DNA of 44,211 bases from Hyphomicrobiaceae bacterium (GCA_021324465.1 JAJPJB010000052.1:1-44211); one strand, 5' to 3'. Shown: positions 35,469 through 44,118, counted from the stretch's first letter. Numbers and translations: made by a program. The notes: a model not told the origin generated them from the letters alone.

Positions 35469-36474
35469 TTACAGGACTGCGAGATCGTGCCCGACGACGA
35501 TCTCGCCCTTGAATTTTTGCGCCGCCGCGGCGCGCCAGGTATCGTCGCTGATGCTGTCGATCGCCGGCGTCAGATGCGAGAGCACCAGCGTCTTGACGCC
35601 GGCTTCCTGGGCAATGCGGCCGACATCTTCGACCGGCGAATGGTCGGCATGCATATGCGCCATGTAGTCGTCGAATTTGACCGGACGTCCCTTGGCGATC
35701 TGCGCCTTGAGATAGTCGACCAGCGCCGGCAGATACATCGCCTCGTGCACCAGCACATCGGCGCCTTTCGCCAGCTGCGCGACCGCATCGAGCGGCGTCG
35801 TATCGCCGGAAAACGCGATCGAGCGGTCATGAAAATCGAAGCGGTAGCCGAGCGCCGGTTTGACCGGCGGATGCTGCACCACGGTCGCTGTGACTTTGAC
35901 ATTGTCGTCCTGCATGACCGGACCGGCCTGCGGCACTTCCGTGACGTCGATGGTCTCGAGAGGCTTCATCTTCAAATCTTCCGACCAGAAGTCGATCGTC
36001 GTGCGCATCGAGCGGATGTAGTCTGCCGTCATTTGCTTGAGCGGCGGCGGACCGTAGGCGCGGACCGACAGCGGCATTCCCTGCACCCAGCCGATCGACA
36101 GAAGCGGGCCGTATTCGACGTTGTGATCGAAGCGATGATGCGTGATGAAAATTCCGCGCAAGGCGTTGAATGACAGTCCGGCTTGCGCATAGCGATCGGT
36201 GGTGCCCAAAACCGCAGTCGAGCACATAGACCGCGCCGTTTGACAGCATCGCATGCGATGTCATCCGCCGCGTCCGTCCCGGAACCGGTCCGGCGCCGGT
36301 ACCGAGCAGAACGAGCTTGGTGCCTTTGGCGTCTTTCAACCCGGCTTGCGCCTGCGCGGCGGCCGCGGCTTGTGCGCGCGCCGGTGCCGGAATTGCGGCA
36401 ACTGCCGGCGCCGCGGCAAGGCTTGCGATGAGGCTGCGGCGCGAAAGGTTGAAACGCGACGTCGTGTCTTTCAT
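35469..36474 (-). pseudogene. Frameshifted Tat-exported metallo-beta-lactamase-fold hydrolase
   Basis: An intact gene would encode about 334 residues. The 5' part, from ATG 36474 with GGGAG upstream, gives a Tat signal peptide (SRRSLIASLAAAPAVAA) and a start-of-domain LVLLGTGAGPVPGRTRR ending VYVLDCGF. The remainder continues in another frame as GTTDRYAQAGLSFNALRGIF. The switch needs removal of one base in the run 36205-36211 (CCCAAAA). The metal motif expected as HxHxDH reads HHRFDH, so one histidine ligand is Arg. The C-terminal part (HSPVEDVGRIAQEAGVKTLV, then LSHL) is intact. The lost ligand plus frameshift point to a decaying gene, although the frameshift alone could be a sequencing error. 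Confidence 0.8.
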
Positions 36475-36682
36475 CAATATCTCCCTTTAAGTCCCGGCAG
36501 CGCGGGCGCCGTGACGGCAACTATAAGCGCGCCGGCGAATCTTGCAGAGATTTAATGTTTAGGCGCCGTTTATTTCACAGAATTAATCCGGCCGTCAGGT
36601 CGCTGTAAGACAGCTTCCCCAAATCTGTCCATCAATGGCTGCGTTTGCGGCCCGCAGGTCCCACCGATTGATGGAGTTTGAA
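36475..36682. other. Divergent promoter region, metallo-hydrolase remnant / DegP protease
   Basis: 208 bases, more A/T-rich than average around 36540-36590, as expected of promoters. I cannot assign a confident -35/-10 pair or a heat-shock site. Confidence 0.4.
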
Positions 36683-38224
36683 ATGACTCAAGGTACTCCC
36701 CCTGGCAAGCGCAAAGTCCTCTCGCCACGGCGCCTCATCCTGATGGCTTCGGTCGCCGCCGTCGGCGGCGCGCTGCTGTTGTCCGGACCGTTCGGCTACG
36801 GCCGCACGTCGTCTGCAGCATTCACCGCGCCGGCAGCTGCGGCCGATTCGATCGCGCAGCATCCGGCGGGCTTTGCCGATCTCGTCGCCAAAGTGAAGCC
36901 GGCGGTCATTTCGGTGCGTGTCAAAATTCCGGCGTCCGCCGCCCCGGCGATGATGCAGGACGACCAGGACAACGGCGATCAGCAACAAATCCCGATTCAG
37001 CCGGGCTCGCCATTCGACAAATTCTTCCGTCAGTTCGGCCAGCAATTTGGTATGCCGCAGCGCCACCAGATGATCACCGGCGAAGGCTCCGGCTTTTTCA
37101 TCTCGGCCGACGGCTATGCGGTGACCAATAATCACGTGGTCGACCACGCCAAATCGGTGCAGGTGACGACCGATGACGGCAAGATCTACACGGCCAAGGT
37201 GGTCGGCACCGATCCGAAGACCGATCTCGCGCTGATCAAGGTCGACGGCAAGAACGACTTTCCTTATGTGAAGTTTGCCGACAATCCGCCCAAGGTAGGC
37301 GACTGGGTGATCGCAGTCGGCAATCCGTTCGGGTTGGGCGGCACGGTGACCGCCGGTATTGTCTCGGCGCGCGGCCGCGACATCGGCGCCGGTCCCTACG
37401 ACGATTACGTGCAGATCGACGCGCCGATCAACAAGGGCAATTCGGGCGGTCCGGCCTTCGATGTCGACGGCAACGTTATCGGCGTCAACACGGCGATCTT
37501 CTCGCCGTCCGGCGGCTCGGTAGGCATCGGCTTCGACATTCCGGCTGAGACCGCGAAGCTCGTCGTGGCGCAGCTGAAGAAAGACGGCCATGTCACGCGC
37601 GGCTGGCTCGGCGTGCAGATCCAGCCGGTCACCGCCGGCATTGCCGACTCGCTCGGCCTGAAGAAGGCGCAAGGCGCCATCGTCGACGAGCCGCAGAAGG
37701 ACAGTCCGGCAGCAAAAGCCGGCATCCAGTCCGGCGATGTGATCACCGCGGTTGACGGCAATCAGGTCAAGGATGCGCGCGAGCTCGCCCGCACCATCGG
37801 CATGATGCCGCCGGACACCCAGGTGAAGCTCGACATTCTGCGCAACGGCCAGCAGAAGACCGTTTCGGTGACGCTGGCGCAGATGCCGACCGATCAGCAT
37901 GTCGCGAGCGCCAGAAGTGACAATGAGCAGACGGAAAGCGGCGTGCCGCATCTCGGCTTGCAAGTGGCGCCCGCAAGTGAAGTGGCCGGCGCCGGCGACA
38001 AGGGCGTCGTCGTGATCGCAGTCGACCCGGACGGCCCGGCCGCCGAGCAGGGTCTTGAGGCCGGCAACGTGATCCTCGACGTCGCGGGCAAGCCGGTCGC
38101 CAATGGCCGCGATGTGCGCAATGCGCTGGTTGCCGCCAAACAACGGGGCAAGCGCGACGTGCTGATGCGCGTGCAGATGGGCGACGCGACGCGCTTTGTC
38201 GCGGTGCCGCTCGGCAAGGCGTGA
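36683..38224 (+). CDS. degP: DegP/HtrA-type (Do family) periplasmic serine protease
   Basis: 513 residues from ATG 36683 (GGAG lies 7 bases upstream). An N-terminal membrane segment (about 17-36) serves as signal sequence or anchor. The trypsin-like domain has a complete triad: H151 (TNNHVVDHA), D181 (KTDLALIKV) and S254 (KGNSGGPAF). Two PDZ domains follow (about 300-385, starting GWLGVQIQPV, and about 425-510). It degrades or refolds damaged envelope proteins. A hairpin terminator lies about 75 bases after the stop. Among paralogues it resembles the DegP/DegQ/MucD group. Confidence 0.93.
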   Translation: MTQGTPPGKRKVLSPRRLILMASVAAVGGALLLSGPFGYGRTSSAAFTAPAAAADSIAQHPAGFADLVAKVKPAVISVRVKIPASAAPAMMQDDQDNGDQQQIPIQPGSPFDKFFRQFGQQFGMPQRHQMITGEGSGFFISADGYAVTNNHVVDHAKSVQVTTDDGKIYTAKVVGTDPKTDLALIKVDGKNDFPYVKFADNPPKVGDWVIAVGNPFGLGGTVTAGIVSARGRDIGAGPYDDYVQIDAPINKGNSGGPAFDVDGNVIGVNTAIFSPSGGSVGIGFDIPAETAKLVVAQLKKDGHVTRGWLGVQIQPVTAGIADSLGLKKAQGAIVDEPQKDSPAAKAGIQSGDVITAVDGNQVKDARELARTIGMMPPDTQVKLDILRNGQQKTVSVTLAQMPTDQHVASARSDNEQTESGVPHLGLQVAPASEVAGAGDKGVVVIAVDPDGPAAEQGLEAGNVILDVAGKPVANGRDVRNALVAAKQRGKRDVLMRVQMGDATRFVAVPLGKA

Positions 38225-38300
38225 CGCGGTAGCGCACGAGTAGTGGCCGAGTCTGGCGGCGACACCCCAGTCTCCAGGTCGACGCCGCAGATCGGTCCGG

Positions 38301-38327
38301 TGAGGACGGGTTGTTCGCCCGTCCTCA
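38301..38327 (+). terminator. Terminator hairpin after degP
   Basis: TGAGGACGGG (38301-38310), loop TTGTTCG, CCCGTCCTCA (38318-38327): a perfect 10-base stem followed by TTCG. It sits 76 bases after the degP stop and well before the next gene start. Confidence 0.65.
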
Positions 38328-38470
38328 TTCGCTTGCGGCCAAATCGAGTTCCGCCACCGAACGAATTCCGGACCCGGCCGTTGGTGCACTGGCCGATGCG
38401 CTGCGCCGCCATAATGCGAACATCTGGCCGATCCACGCAGGGGGCCGACACCGATTCCGAGGAGGTATTC

Positions 38471-38773
38471 ATGGATGTCGCACGGACTTTGATCCTGCCC
38501 GCAGTCTTGGCGTCATGTCTTGCCGCCGGCGCGGCTGCTGCACAAAATTCGCAGACGCCCAACTCCGCGTCGAATCCCTCGTCGCTTTCGGCGACCGCCG
38601 CGCAGACCATGGACGACGTCTCGAAATGGACGCGCAAACAGTGGAGCGCGGCGAAGGCCAAATGGGCGCAGGAAAAAAACAAGTGGAACGGCTGCCAAGA
38701 CCAGGCCAAGGCGCAGAATCTGGCCGGCCGCAGAAGCTGGCAATTCCTCTATGACTGCATGACGAAGGGCTGA
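38471..38773 (+). CDS. Small exported hypothetical protein
   Basis: 100 residues from ATG 38471, set by the strong site GAGGAGG just upstream. The signal peptide (MDVARTLILPAVLASCLAAG, cleavage near AAA-Q) is followed by a Ser/Asn-rich linker, and then a Trp/Lys-rich segment (VSKWTRKQWSAAKAKWAQEK) with a C-terminal pair of cysteines (GCQD, YDCMTKG). The periodic Trp/Lys part looks like an amphipathic helix. No family recognised. The frame extends upstream to 38243 without good start signals. Confidence 0.72.
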   Translation: MDVARTLILPAVLASCLAAGAAAAQNSQTPNSASNPSSLSATAAQTMDDVSKWTRKQWSAAKAKWAQEKNKWNGCQDQAKAQNLAGRRSWQFLYDCMTKG

Positions 38774-38892
38774 TGCGGCGCCCAGGGTGGCACGATCGAC
38801 CGCACCCTTGTCACCGCCCGAGGCCCCGCACTTGCGCGATTTGCCCACGCGGTGAAGCCGCGCAATGCGGCGCCTCCTCCGGGTGACTTCGG

Positions 38893-39507
38893 CTACAGCA
38901 TTCCCGGCCGAAACAGATTGCGCCGGCTGATGATCTTGCCGGAGACCATGAAGATGCCGTCGCCGGTATAGTGCAGCGTCCGCGGATATTTCGGCCTCCG
39001 CGCCACATGCGCCTTGACGACTTCGAAGATGAAAAAGTTGTAGCGGTCGATCAGCCGGCCGTCGGCGAGCCTGCATTCGAAATTGGCGTGGCATTGCGCA
39101 ATCAGCGGTGCTTTGACTTTTTCGGCCGCCGCGGCGGTCAGCCCGAATTTCTCGAACTTGTCGACCTCGGCTCCCGTGCAATTGCCGATGCCGACCACCG
39201 TATCGGTCAAAGCCGTGGTCGGCACATTGATCACGCATTCCTTGCTGCGCCGGATGAGCTCAAAACTATGGTTGCCGCCGGCGATGACACAGCCGACCAG
39301 CGATGGCGTGAAGTCCATCACCGTGTGCCAGCCCATCGTCATAATGTTGCGCTCGCCACGGTGCTGCGATGAGACTAGGACAATGGGCCCGGGCTCGATA
39401 TAGCGCCGCACATCGGCAACCGGGAAATCGATTTTGCCGATCACCGCCGCCGGCTTGGCCAAGACGCTTTTAGCCAAGACGCTTTTAGTCATGACGCCTT
39501 TAGCCAT
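38893..39507 (-). CDS. Flavin reductase family protein (FMN-binding split barrel)
   Basis: 204 residues. The flavin-reductase fold is seen as PIVLVSSQHRGERNIMTMGW, TPSLVGCVIAGGNHSFELIR and ECVINVPTTALTD, then HYTGDGIFMVSGKII at the C-terminus. Family members bind FMN and use NAD(P)H to reduce free flavin for a partner oxygenase, or act alone; the partner is not obvious here. The N-terminus is odd: it consists of a five-residue repeat (MAKGV MTKSV LAKSV LAKPA) encoded by 15-base tandem repeats, so translation may begin at Met1 (39507) or Met6 (39492). Confidence 0.85.
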   Translation of the reverse strand: MAKGVMTKSVLAKSVLAKPAAVIGKIDFPVADVRRYIEPGPIVLVSSQHRGERNIMTMGWHTVMDFTPSLVGCVIAGGNHSFELIRRSKECVINVPTTALTDTVVGIGNCTGAEVDKFEKFGLTAAAAEKVKAPLIAQCHANFECRLADGRLIDRYNFFIFEVVKAHVARRPKYPRTLHYTGDGIFMVSGKIISRRNLFRPGML

Positions 39508-39510
39508 GAC
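39461..39510 (-). repeat. 15-base tandem repeats across the flavin-reductase start
   Basis: Units at 39461-39475 and 39476-39490 (AAGACGCTTTTAGCC and AAGACGCTTTTAGTC), 39491-39505 (ATGACGCCTTTAGCC) and a partial unit to 39510. Two of the units supply a CAT, that is an ATG on the coding strand, so the repeat itself generates alternative start codons. Confidence 0.9.
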
Positions 39511-39546
39511 GGCGCGTCCGAGCGCGTCGGCGATCGCGTCCTGTCG

Positions 39547-39945
39547 TCATGTCGAGCATTTCTTGAAGAATTTGAAGATGTCGGGCGCCTGCATCCACAT
39601 GACCTGATAGGTGAGACCGCCCTTGTCGGTGATCCATTTCTGGATATCCGGCGGATAATCCTTCCATAGCTGGGGCGTGATGAAGGGCGGGAACGCCTGG
39701 TGGAATCCAAACGTCGCTTGCGGGGTCACGCAAATGCTCTTGCGCGGGAAATAGCCGACCAGCGCGGTGCAGGCGGACAGGCACGGTCCGGCGACACGCA
39801 CGGTAGCACCCTCGGCCGCAAGCTTCTGCCATTTCATTTCATAGGCGACCAGGAGCCCGCCGTAATCGCTCGTAATGACGACCGTTTCGGCGCGCGCCGT
39901 CGCGCTCGCGAGCAATGCCAGAACGGCCGCGATCCAACATCTCAT
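39547..39945 (-). CDS. Periplasmic ClpP/COG3904-like hypothetical protein
   Basis: 132 residues from ATG 39945, with GGGGAG upstream and a clear signal peptide (MRCWIAAVLALLASATARAE). The mature region has VRVAGPCLSACTALVGYFPR, then ICVTPQATFGFHQAF and a YPPDIQKWI segment. This resembles the alphaproteobacterial COG3904 proteins, whose C-LSACT-type segment corresponds to the serine nucleophile loop of ClpP-fold proteases and whose FGFH histidine may complete a dyad. Function unproven. It may be cotranscribed with the flavin reductase, 39 bases downstream. Confidence 0.72.
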   Translation of the reverse strand: MRCWIAAVLALLASATARAETVVITSDYGGLLVAYEMKWQKLAAEGATVRVAGPCLSACTALVGYFPRKSICVTPQATFGFHQAFPPFITPQLWKDYPPDIQKWITDKGGLTYQVMWMQAPDIFKFFKKCST

Positions 39946-40436
39946 GAACCAGCTCCCCCTGCCGCAATGGATCGAACTTACCACAGATTTTTGCGATGCA
40001 ATGCAGCTGACCCACATGCATTCCGGCCGCGCTGATAGTGTGACTTGACGGCGATCATTTGACGATGTCGCCTGCGCAAGACGCTGTGCTCGCTGATGCG
40101 GCGAAGCGCCGACCGCAAGACCGGCGAGAGCCTGCCGGCCGCTCGTCGGATCGACGCGGCGTCAGCGGCCTATATTCGTCGAGTTCCCGGTCGTTTGCGG
40201 CGCAACTATGCTGCGCTGCGCCGAGCATTTTGCGGCGCACGATTGCCTTCTTGCACCGAATGTTGGCAGGGTCCAAAGAGTCGGATTAGGCACCTAAGCG
40301 CAACCTGCCGAATTGCCCCAAGTGCAGCGACGTGCCGGCGCGCAGCTATCGCCGCGGGCAATAGACCGCCGGCACGCGTGGACCAAGCTTCGTCTCTGGC
40401 AAACGGCGCTTAGCGCAAAGTGAAGGGAGAGAGTCC
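39946..40436. other. Gene-poor stretch
   Basis: About 490 bases between divergent genes. Several overlapping Arg-rich frames exist but none has a start signal or protein-like composition. The right end must contain the promoter of the 64-residue gene; I see no convincing hexamers or repeats. Confidence 0.45.
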
Positions 40437-40631
40437 ATGGCCAGTCCGCAGCAACCACCCAAACCATCCGACACTGCCACGTCGCGTGGATCGAATGAAA
40501 TTGTGAAGCTCATCCGCAAGCTGCGCTGGATCGGGATGGATGAGGAGGCGCAGAAGCTGCAGACCGAACTGACGCGGCGGGAGACGGCGGCGGCCGACTG
40601 CGTGATCGCGACGCCGCGCGAGACCGACTGA
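40437..40631 (+). CDS. Small hypothetical protein
   Basis: 64 residues from ATG 40437, with GGGAGAGAG just upstream. A disordered N-terminus (MASPQQPPKPSDTATSRG) is followed by a basic amphipathic helix (NEIVKLIRKLRWIGMDEEAQ, then KLQTELTRR). One cysteine near the end. No family recognised, but the ribosome site and the following small gene support reality. Confidence 0.6.
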   Translation: MASPQQPPKPSDTATSRGSNEIVKLIRKLRWIGMDEEAQKLQTELTRRETAAADCVIATPRETD

Positions 40632-40710
40632 TCGGCGGCCCTTCATCGGAGGCACCTCGGAGAGGAACGAAAGATTCGGAGGCAAGTGCGCCGTCAACGG
40701 AGGAAGTGCG

Positions 40711-40800
40711 ATGACAGCCATCATGGCCTTGGGCTTTCTGGCCGCGTGCTGGGTGCTGGTGCTTTGGGGCTCGATCTACTTCAACAAGAACGTGCTGTGA
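40711..40800 (+). CDS. 29-residue single-span membrane microprotein
   Basis: ATG 40711 to TGA 40800 encodes 29 residues: a hydrophobic span beginning MTAIMALGFLAACWVLVLWG and ending IYFNKNVL. An excellent Shine-Dalgarno sequence, GGAGGAAG (40699-40706), lies 7 bases upstream, and the preceding small gene ends 79 bases earlier, so the two may share a message. One transmembrane helix with a positively charged C-terminal tail resembles the small subunits or regulators of membrane complexes (CydX- or KdpF-like in size, not in sequence). No partner can be named. Confidence 0.65.
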   Translation: MTAIMALGFLAACWVLVLWGSIYFNKNVL

Positions 40801-40916
40801 GCGGCGTCAGCCGTCGGAATCCGGCGTCGCGGTAGGATAGTTTGCTCATTCCCGCGAAAGCGCGAAGCCGGCAGCGGGTCTGCGCTTTGGCGGGGAGAAG
40901 CGGATCCTGGTTCAAT
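40801..40916. repeat. Degenerate REP-like sequence between convergent genes
   Basis: A CATTCCCGCGAAAGCGCG block and a related GCGCTTTGGCGGGGAGAA block in inverted orientation resemble a decayed palindromic intergenic repeat. Located between the microprotein and dctM stops, it may act as a terminator. Confidence 0.4.
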
Positions 40917-42197
40917 TCACCGCCCGTGTCCGATCAGCGCCAGTGAGATTGCCGGCACGTAAGTGATCGCGAGCAGCGCCGCGAAATTGACGACTACAAA
41001 CGGCAGCACGCCGCGATAGATCGTGCCGATCGGCACGTTGAAGATGGCGCGCGCGGCGAACAGGTTGAGGCCGAACGGCGGCATGTAGAGGCCGATCGAC
41101 AGATTCACCGCCATGATGATGCCGAAGTGCAGCGCGCTGACGCCGGCGGCTTCGACCACCGGCAAGAGCAGCGGCGTGAGAATCAGGATCGCCGCCGGCG
41201 GCTCCAAAAAGCTTCCGGCGACCAGCAGGAGCGCATTGACGAACAGCAGCGTCTGCCAATGCGGCAGCGCCATGGCGCTCACCGTATTGATGAGGTCTTG
41301 CGGAATGCCGCTCGTCGTCATCAGCCAGGAATAGACGCCGGCACCGGTGACAATGATCAGGATCTGCGCGATCAGAGCGCTCGAAGACACCAGGATTTCC
41401 CACAGCTCCGCCGGACCGACCTCGCGATAGACGAACATCGCGACGAACAGCGAATAGACCACCGCCACGCCGGCGGCTTCGGTCGGCGTGAACACGCCGC
41501 CATAGATGCCGCCGAAGATCACGACGATGGTGCCGATCGCCCAGCTCGCCTCCTTGGTCGAGGCCCAAATATTCCTCCAGCGCGCCGGCGCCGAGAGTGG
41601 CACCGTTTTGATCTTGGCATAGACCAGCACATAGGCGGCGTCGACAAGGCCGATCAAAATGCTCGGCAGGATGCCGGCGGTGAAAAGCTTTATCGCGGAG
41701 ACCTGCGCGGTCATGGCGTAAAGGATCATCGAGATCGACGGCGGGATGATCACCGCGACCGCGCCGGACGAGGTGATCAGGCTGACCGCGAAGCGTTCCG
41801 AATAGCCGTGCTTGGTCAGCGAGGGAAACAGCAACCGGCCGATTGCGACCACGGTGCCGACGGAGGTATGCGCCATCGCGCCGAACAGCTCGGAAGAGGC
41901 GACCGTGGTGACGGCGAGCGAGCCGCGCACGCCGCCGACGATCGAGACCACCCAGTTGACAACGCGAACGGCGATGCCGCCGCGGCCCATGATCTCGCCG
42001 GCCAGCACAAAGAACGGCACCGCCAGCAGCGGAAAATTGTCCAGGCTGCCGAACATATTGGTCTGGATCGCCTGCAGCGGCACATGCGCCACGAACAGAA
42101 CCGCCGCAAGCGATGTGAGCAGCAGCACGACGAAGATTGGCAGGCCGAGAACGAGCAGGACCGCAGGCAGGATGAAATAGACGGACGCCGCCAGCAT
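40917..42197 (-). CDS. dctM: TRAP transporter large permease subunit DctM
   Basis: 426 residues with about twelve hydrophobic helices. Family landmarks include FFVLAGEIMGRGGIAVRVVN, SSGAVAVIIPPSISMILYA, GGIYGGVFTPTEAAGVAVVY and GLYMPPFGLNLF. It is the ion-coupled (usually sodium) channel half of a tripartite ATP-independent periplasmic transporter. The start ATG 42197 lies one base after the dctQ stop, so an upstream in-frame extension into dctQ is rejected. Third gene of a dctP-dctQ-dctM operon. Confidence 0.95.
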   Translation of the reverse strand: MLAASVYFILPAVLLVLGLPIFVVLLLTSLAAVLFVAHVPLQAIQTNMFGSLDNFPLLAVPFFVLAGEIMGRGGIAVRVVNWVVSIVGGVRGSLAVTTVASSELFGAMAHTSVGTVVAIGRLLFPSLTKHGYSERFAVSLITSSGAVAVIIPPSISMILYAMTAQVSAIKLFTAGILPSILIGLVDAAYVLVYAKIKTVPLSAPARWRNIWASTKEASWAIGTIVVIFGGIYGGVFTPTEAAGVAVVYSLFVAMFVYREVGPAELWEILVSSSALIAQILIIVTGAGVYSWLMTTSGIPQDLINTVSAMALPHWQTLLFVNALLLVAGSFLEPPAAILILTPLLLPVVEAAGVSALHFGIIMAVNLSIGLYMPPFGLNLFAARAIFNVPIGTIYRGVLPFVVVNFAALLAITYVPAISLALIGHGR

Positions 42198-42198
42198 T

Positions 42199-42729
42199 TC
42201 AGGGCCCGGAGCCGACGCCCGGATCGCGGCTGGCAATCACGTCGTGGCGCACGCCCTGCAGGCAGAGCCGCACCGCGATCAGAACCGCCATCAGCACAAG
42301 GCCGAGCGGCAGCGCGGCCTGCGGAATGACCAGCGGAATATTGGCGGCATCGCTGCGTTGATCGAATTCGGCGAGCATGGTCACTACCGGCCAGGCGAAG
42401 ACTGCAAGCGCGATGCAGGTCGCGATAGTGGCAAGGTCGGAAAGGATCTCGAAGGCGATGCGGGCACGCGTCGGCAGCAGCGAAACCAGCACGTCCATTC
42501 GTATGTGGCGCCCGGCCCAGCCGACCGGCCCGGCGGCAAGGAAGACGCAGCCGATCATCAGAAACAGCATGGCTTCCTCGGCCCAGGACAGCGACACACT
42601 GAGAAAATAGCGGCCGATGATGTTGGCAAAGTTGATGGCGACGCTTGCGATCAGCATCAGCGCCGACGCAATGCGCAGCAGAGCCATCAGGACTGAGGCG
42701 CTGCGCCGCAAAAATTCGCGCGCGCGCAT
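42199..42729 (-). CDS. dctQ: TRAP transporter small permease subunit DctQ
   Basis: 176 residues from ATG 42729 (GGGAA upstream on the coding strand). Four transmembrane helices and the DctQ signature region NIIGRYFLSVSLSWAEEAML, followed by GRHIRMDVLVSLLP. It forms the membrane complex with DctM. The frame extends 74 codons upstream, but that part is Arg-rich and non-membrane. 148 bases separate it from dctP. Confidence 0.93.
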   Translation of the reverse strand: MRAREFLRRSASVLMALLRIASALMLIASVAINFANIIGRYFLSVSLSWAEEAMLFLMIGCVFLAAGPVGWAGRHIRMDVLVSLLPTRARIAFEILSDLATIATCIALAVFAWPVVTMLAEFDQRSDAANIPLVIPQAALPLGLVLMAVLIAVRLCLQGVRHDVIASRDPGVGSGP

Positions 42730-42877
42730 TCTTATTTCCCGTCGCCGTGATGAGGTGCTCGGCCGCGAGCGCCGCGCCGCCAATGGCGACGGCCCGAGCG
42801 CCGGGGCCCCATTCGGCGCGGGCCGCTTGGCGGCCGCCTCAGAAGAGGGACCACACCATGTTGCAAGGCGCCGGCTT

Positions 42878-43888
42878 TCAATTCTTCGCCGCTGCGGCGC
42901 GGACCATTTGCAGCATCTCATGCACCGCCGGCTGATCCTTGGTGACGGCATCGCCGACCGGATCGAGCAGCGTCTTCATCTGCTTGAGGTCTTCGGCGGA
43001 GAGCCGGTGCACGGTGCCGCCGAGCGCGGTCCAGTCGCCCTCGAGCTTCTTGGTGAAATCGGTTTCCCATTGTTGCGTCTTGGCCTCGATCGCCGCGCCG
43101 GAATCGATAACGATCTTCTGCAGGTCGGCCGGCAGCGTGTCGAGCCACGGCTTCGACACAACCGCGATGGAAATAATGAACGTGTCGTTGGTCACGGTGA
43201 CGACCTTGAGCAGGTCGTTCATCTTGAAGGCGACGAAGACTGACAGCCCCGAGATCGTGCCGTCGATCGTGCCCTGATCGAGCGCCGGCACGACTTCGGA
43301 CAGCGGCATGCCGATGCCGGTGGCGCCGAGCTTGGCCATTTTCTGGCGCTCCATCTCGGTGCCGTTGATGCGCAATTTCTTGCCCTGGAAGTCGGCAAGT
43401 TTCAGGATTGCATTCTTGGCGCCGTAGTTCGAGGCGCCGAGATCCTCGGTGGCGATGCCCACCATGCGTTTTGGCGCGGCGAGCTCGAACATCGCTTTTT
43501 TCACTGTCGGATCGTGCACGGTCGCCGCCGCATTGGCCTCGTCGCGAAACAGCATCGGGGTAGAGAACACGCCAAAGCGCGGATCGACGCCGACAAAGAA
43601 ATCGACGGGGCCGACATAGCCCTGGATGTTGCCAAGCTGCACGCCCTCGATCTCGCGCGGAATCGGGCCGAGCTGGCTCGCCGGATAGATCTGCACCTCG
43701 ATGCGGCCGCCGGACGCCCTTTCGACTTCGTCCTTGTAGAATTTTATGAACTGATGCTGCGTCTCGTTGATGGTCGCGGTGCCGACCTTCATCACGAAAT
43801 CGGCGGCGTTCGCGGGCGGGGCGATCAGGCAAGCAAGCGCGGCGGCCGCGCCAAGCGCGCCGGCGCGAAATATTTTCGTGACAGACAT
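42878..43888 (-). CDS. dctP: TRAP transporter solute-binding protein DctP
   Basis: 336 residues from ATG 43888 (GAGGGG 6 bases upstream; the ATG at 43894 is too close to it). The signal peptide ends near PPANAADF. The mature protein has the DctP-family features PASQLGPIPREIEGVQLGNI, KLRINGTEMERQKMAKLGAT, PLSEVVPALDQGTIDGT and SKPWLDTLP. The conserved arginine expected to bind a substrate carboxylate is in KLRINGTE. The substrate is probably an organic acid; the nearby IclR/ThDP/MmgE genes are too far away to be linked with confidence. Confidence 0.95.
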   Translation of the reverse strand: MSVTKIFRAGALGAAAALACLIAPPANAADFVMKVGTATINETQHQFIKFYKDEVERASGGRIEVQIYPASQLGPIPREIEGVQLGNIQGYVGPVDFFVGVDPRFGVFSTPMLFRDEANAAATVHDPTVKKAMFELAAPKRMVGIATEDLGASNYGAKNAILKLADFQGKKLRINGTEMERQKMAKLGATGIGMPLSEVVPALDQGTIDGTISGLSVFVAFKMNDLLKVVTVTNDTFIISIAVVSKPWLDTLPADLQKIVIDSGAAIEAKTQQWETDFTKKLEGDWTALGGTVHRLSAEDLKQMKTLLDPVGDAVTKDQPAVHEMLQMVRAAAAKN

Positions 43889-43948
43889 GTCCATCCCCTC
43901 TGGTCGTTTCCCCGCGGTTGCACGTCTTGGGCGCGCGTTATCCCGCCG

Positions 43949-43976
43949 ACTATAAAGGGCGGGCGGGGATTGCCAA
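43949..43976 (-). promoter_or_regulatory. Probable sigma-70 promoter of dctPQM
   Basis: On the minus strand TTGGCA (43976-43971), a 16-base spacer and TATAGT (43954-43949): each hexamer is close to consensus. Transcription would start near 43942, leaving about 55 bases of leader before dctP. Confidence 0.6.
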
Positions 43977-44083
43977 GGCGCGTAGCAACGCGAGGCGGAC
44001 AAAGCCCATGTTCCTCGCGCTGAGGGCTCCATGGCGCGCCCGCGCCGCGCCGGCAATCGCGCAATCGTGAAGTCACTTCCGTG

Positions 44084-44112
44084 TTGACAATGGTCACTGA
44101 TTACGTTACATA
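44084..44112 (+). promoter_or_regulatory. Strong sigma-70 promoter reading out of the window
   Basis: TTGACA (44084-44089), a 17-base spacer and TACATA (44107-44112): a perfect -35 and a near-consensus -10 at ideal spacing. The surrounding GTCAC repeats (44072-44076 and 44093-44097) could be part of an operator. The start point is predicted near 44119. Confidence 0.7.
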
Positions 44113-44118
44113 CGCCGC

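Noticed and set aside
40055-40413. Overlapping short frames in the gap before the 64-residue gene
   Set aside because: Arg/Ala-rich, no ribosome-binding sites, mutually overlapping in several frames.
42730-42951. 74-codon N-terminal extension of DctQ
   Set aside because: Arg-rich, overlaps the 3' end of dctP, and ATG 42729 has a suitable ribosome site followed directly by the first membrane helix.
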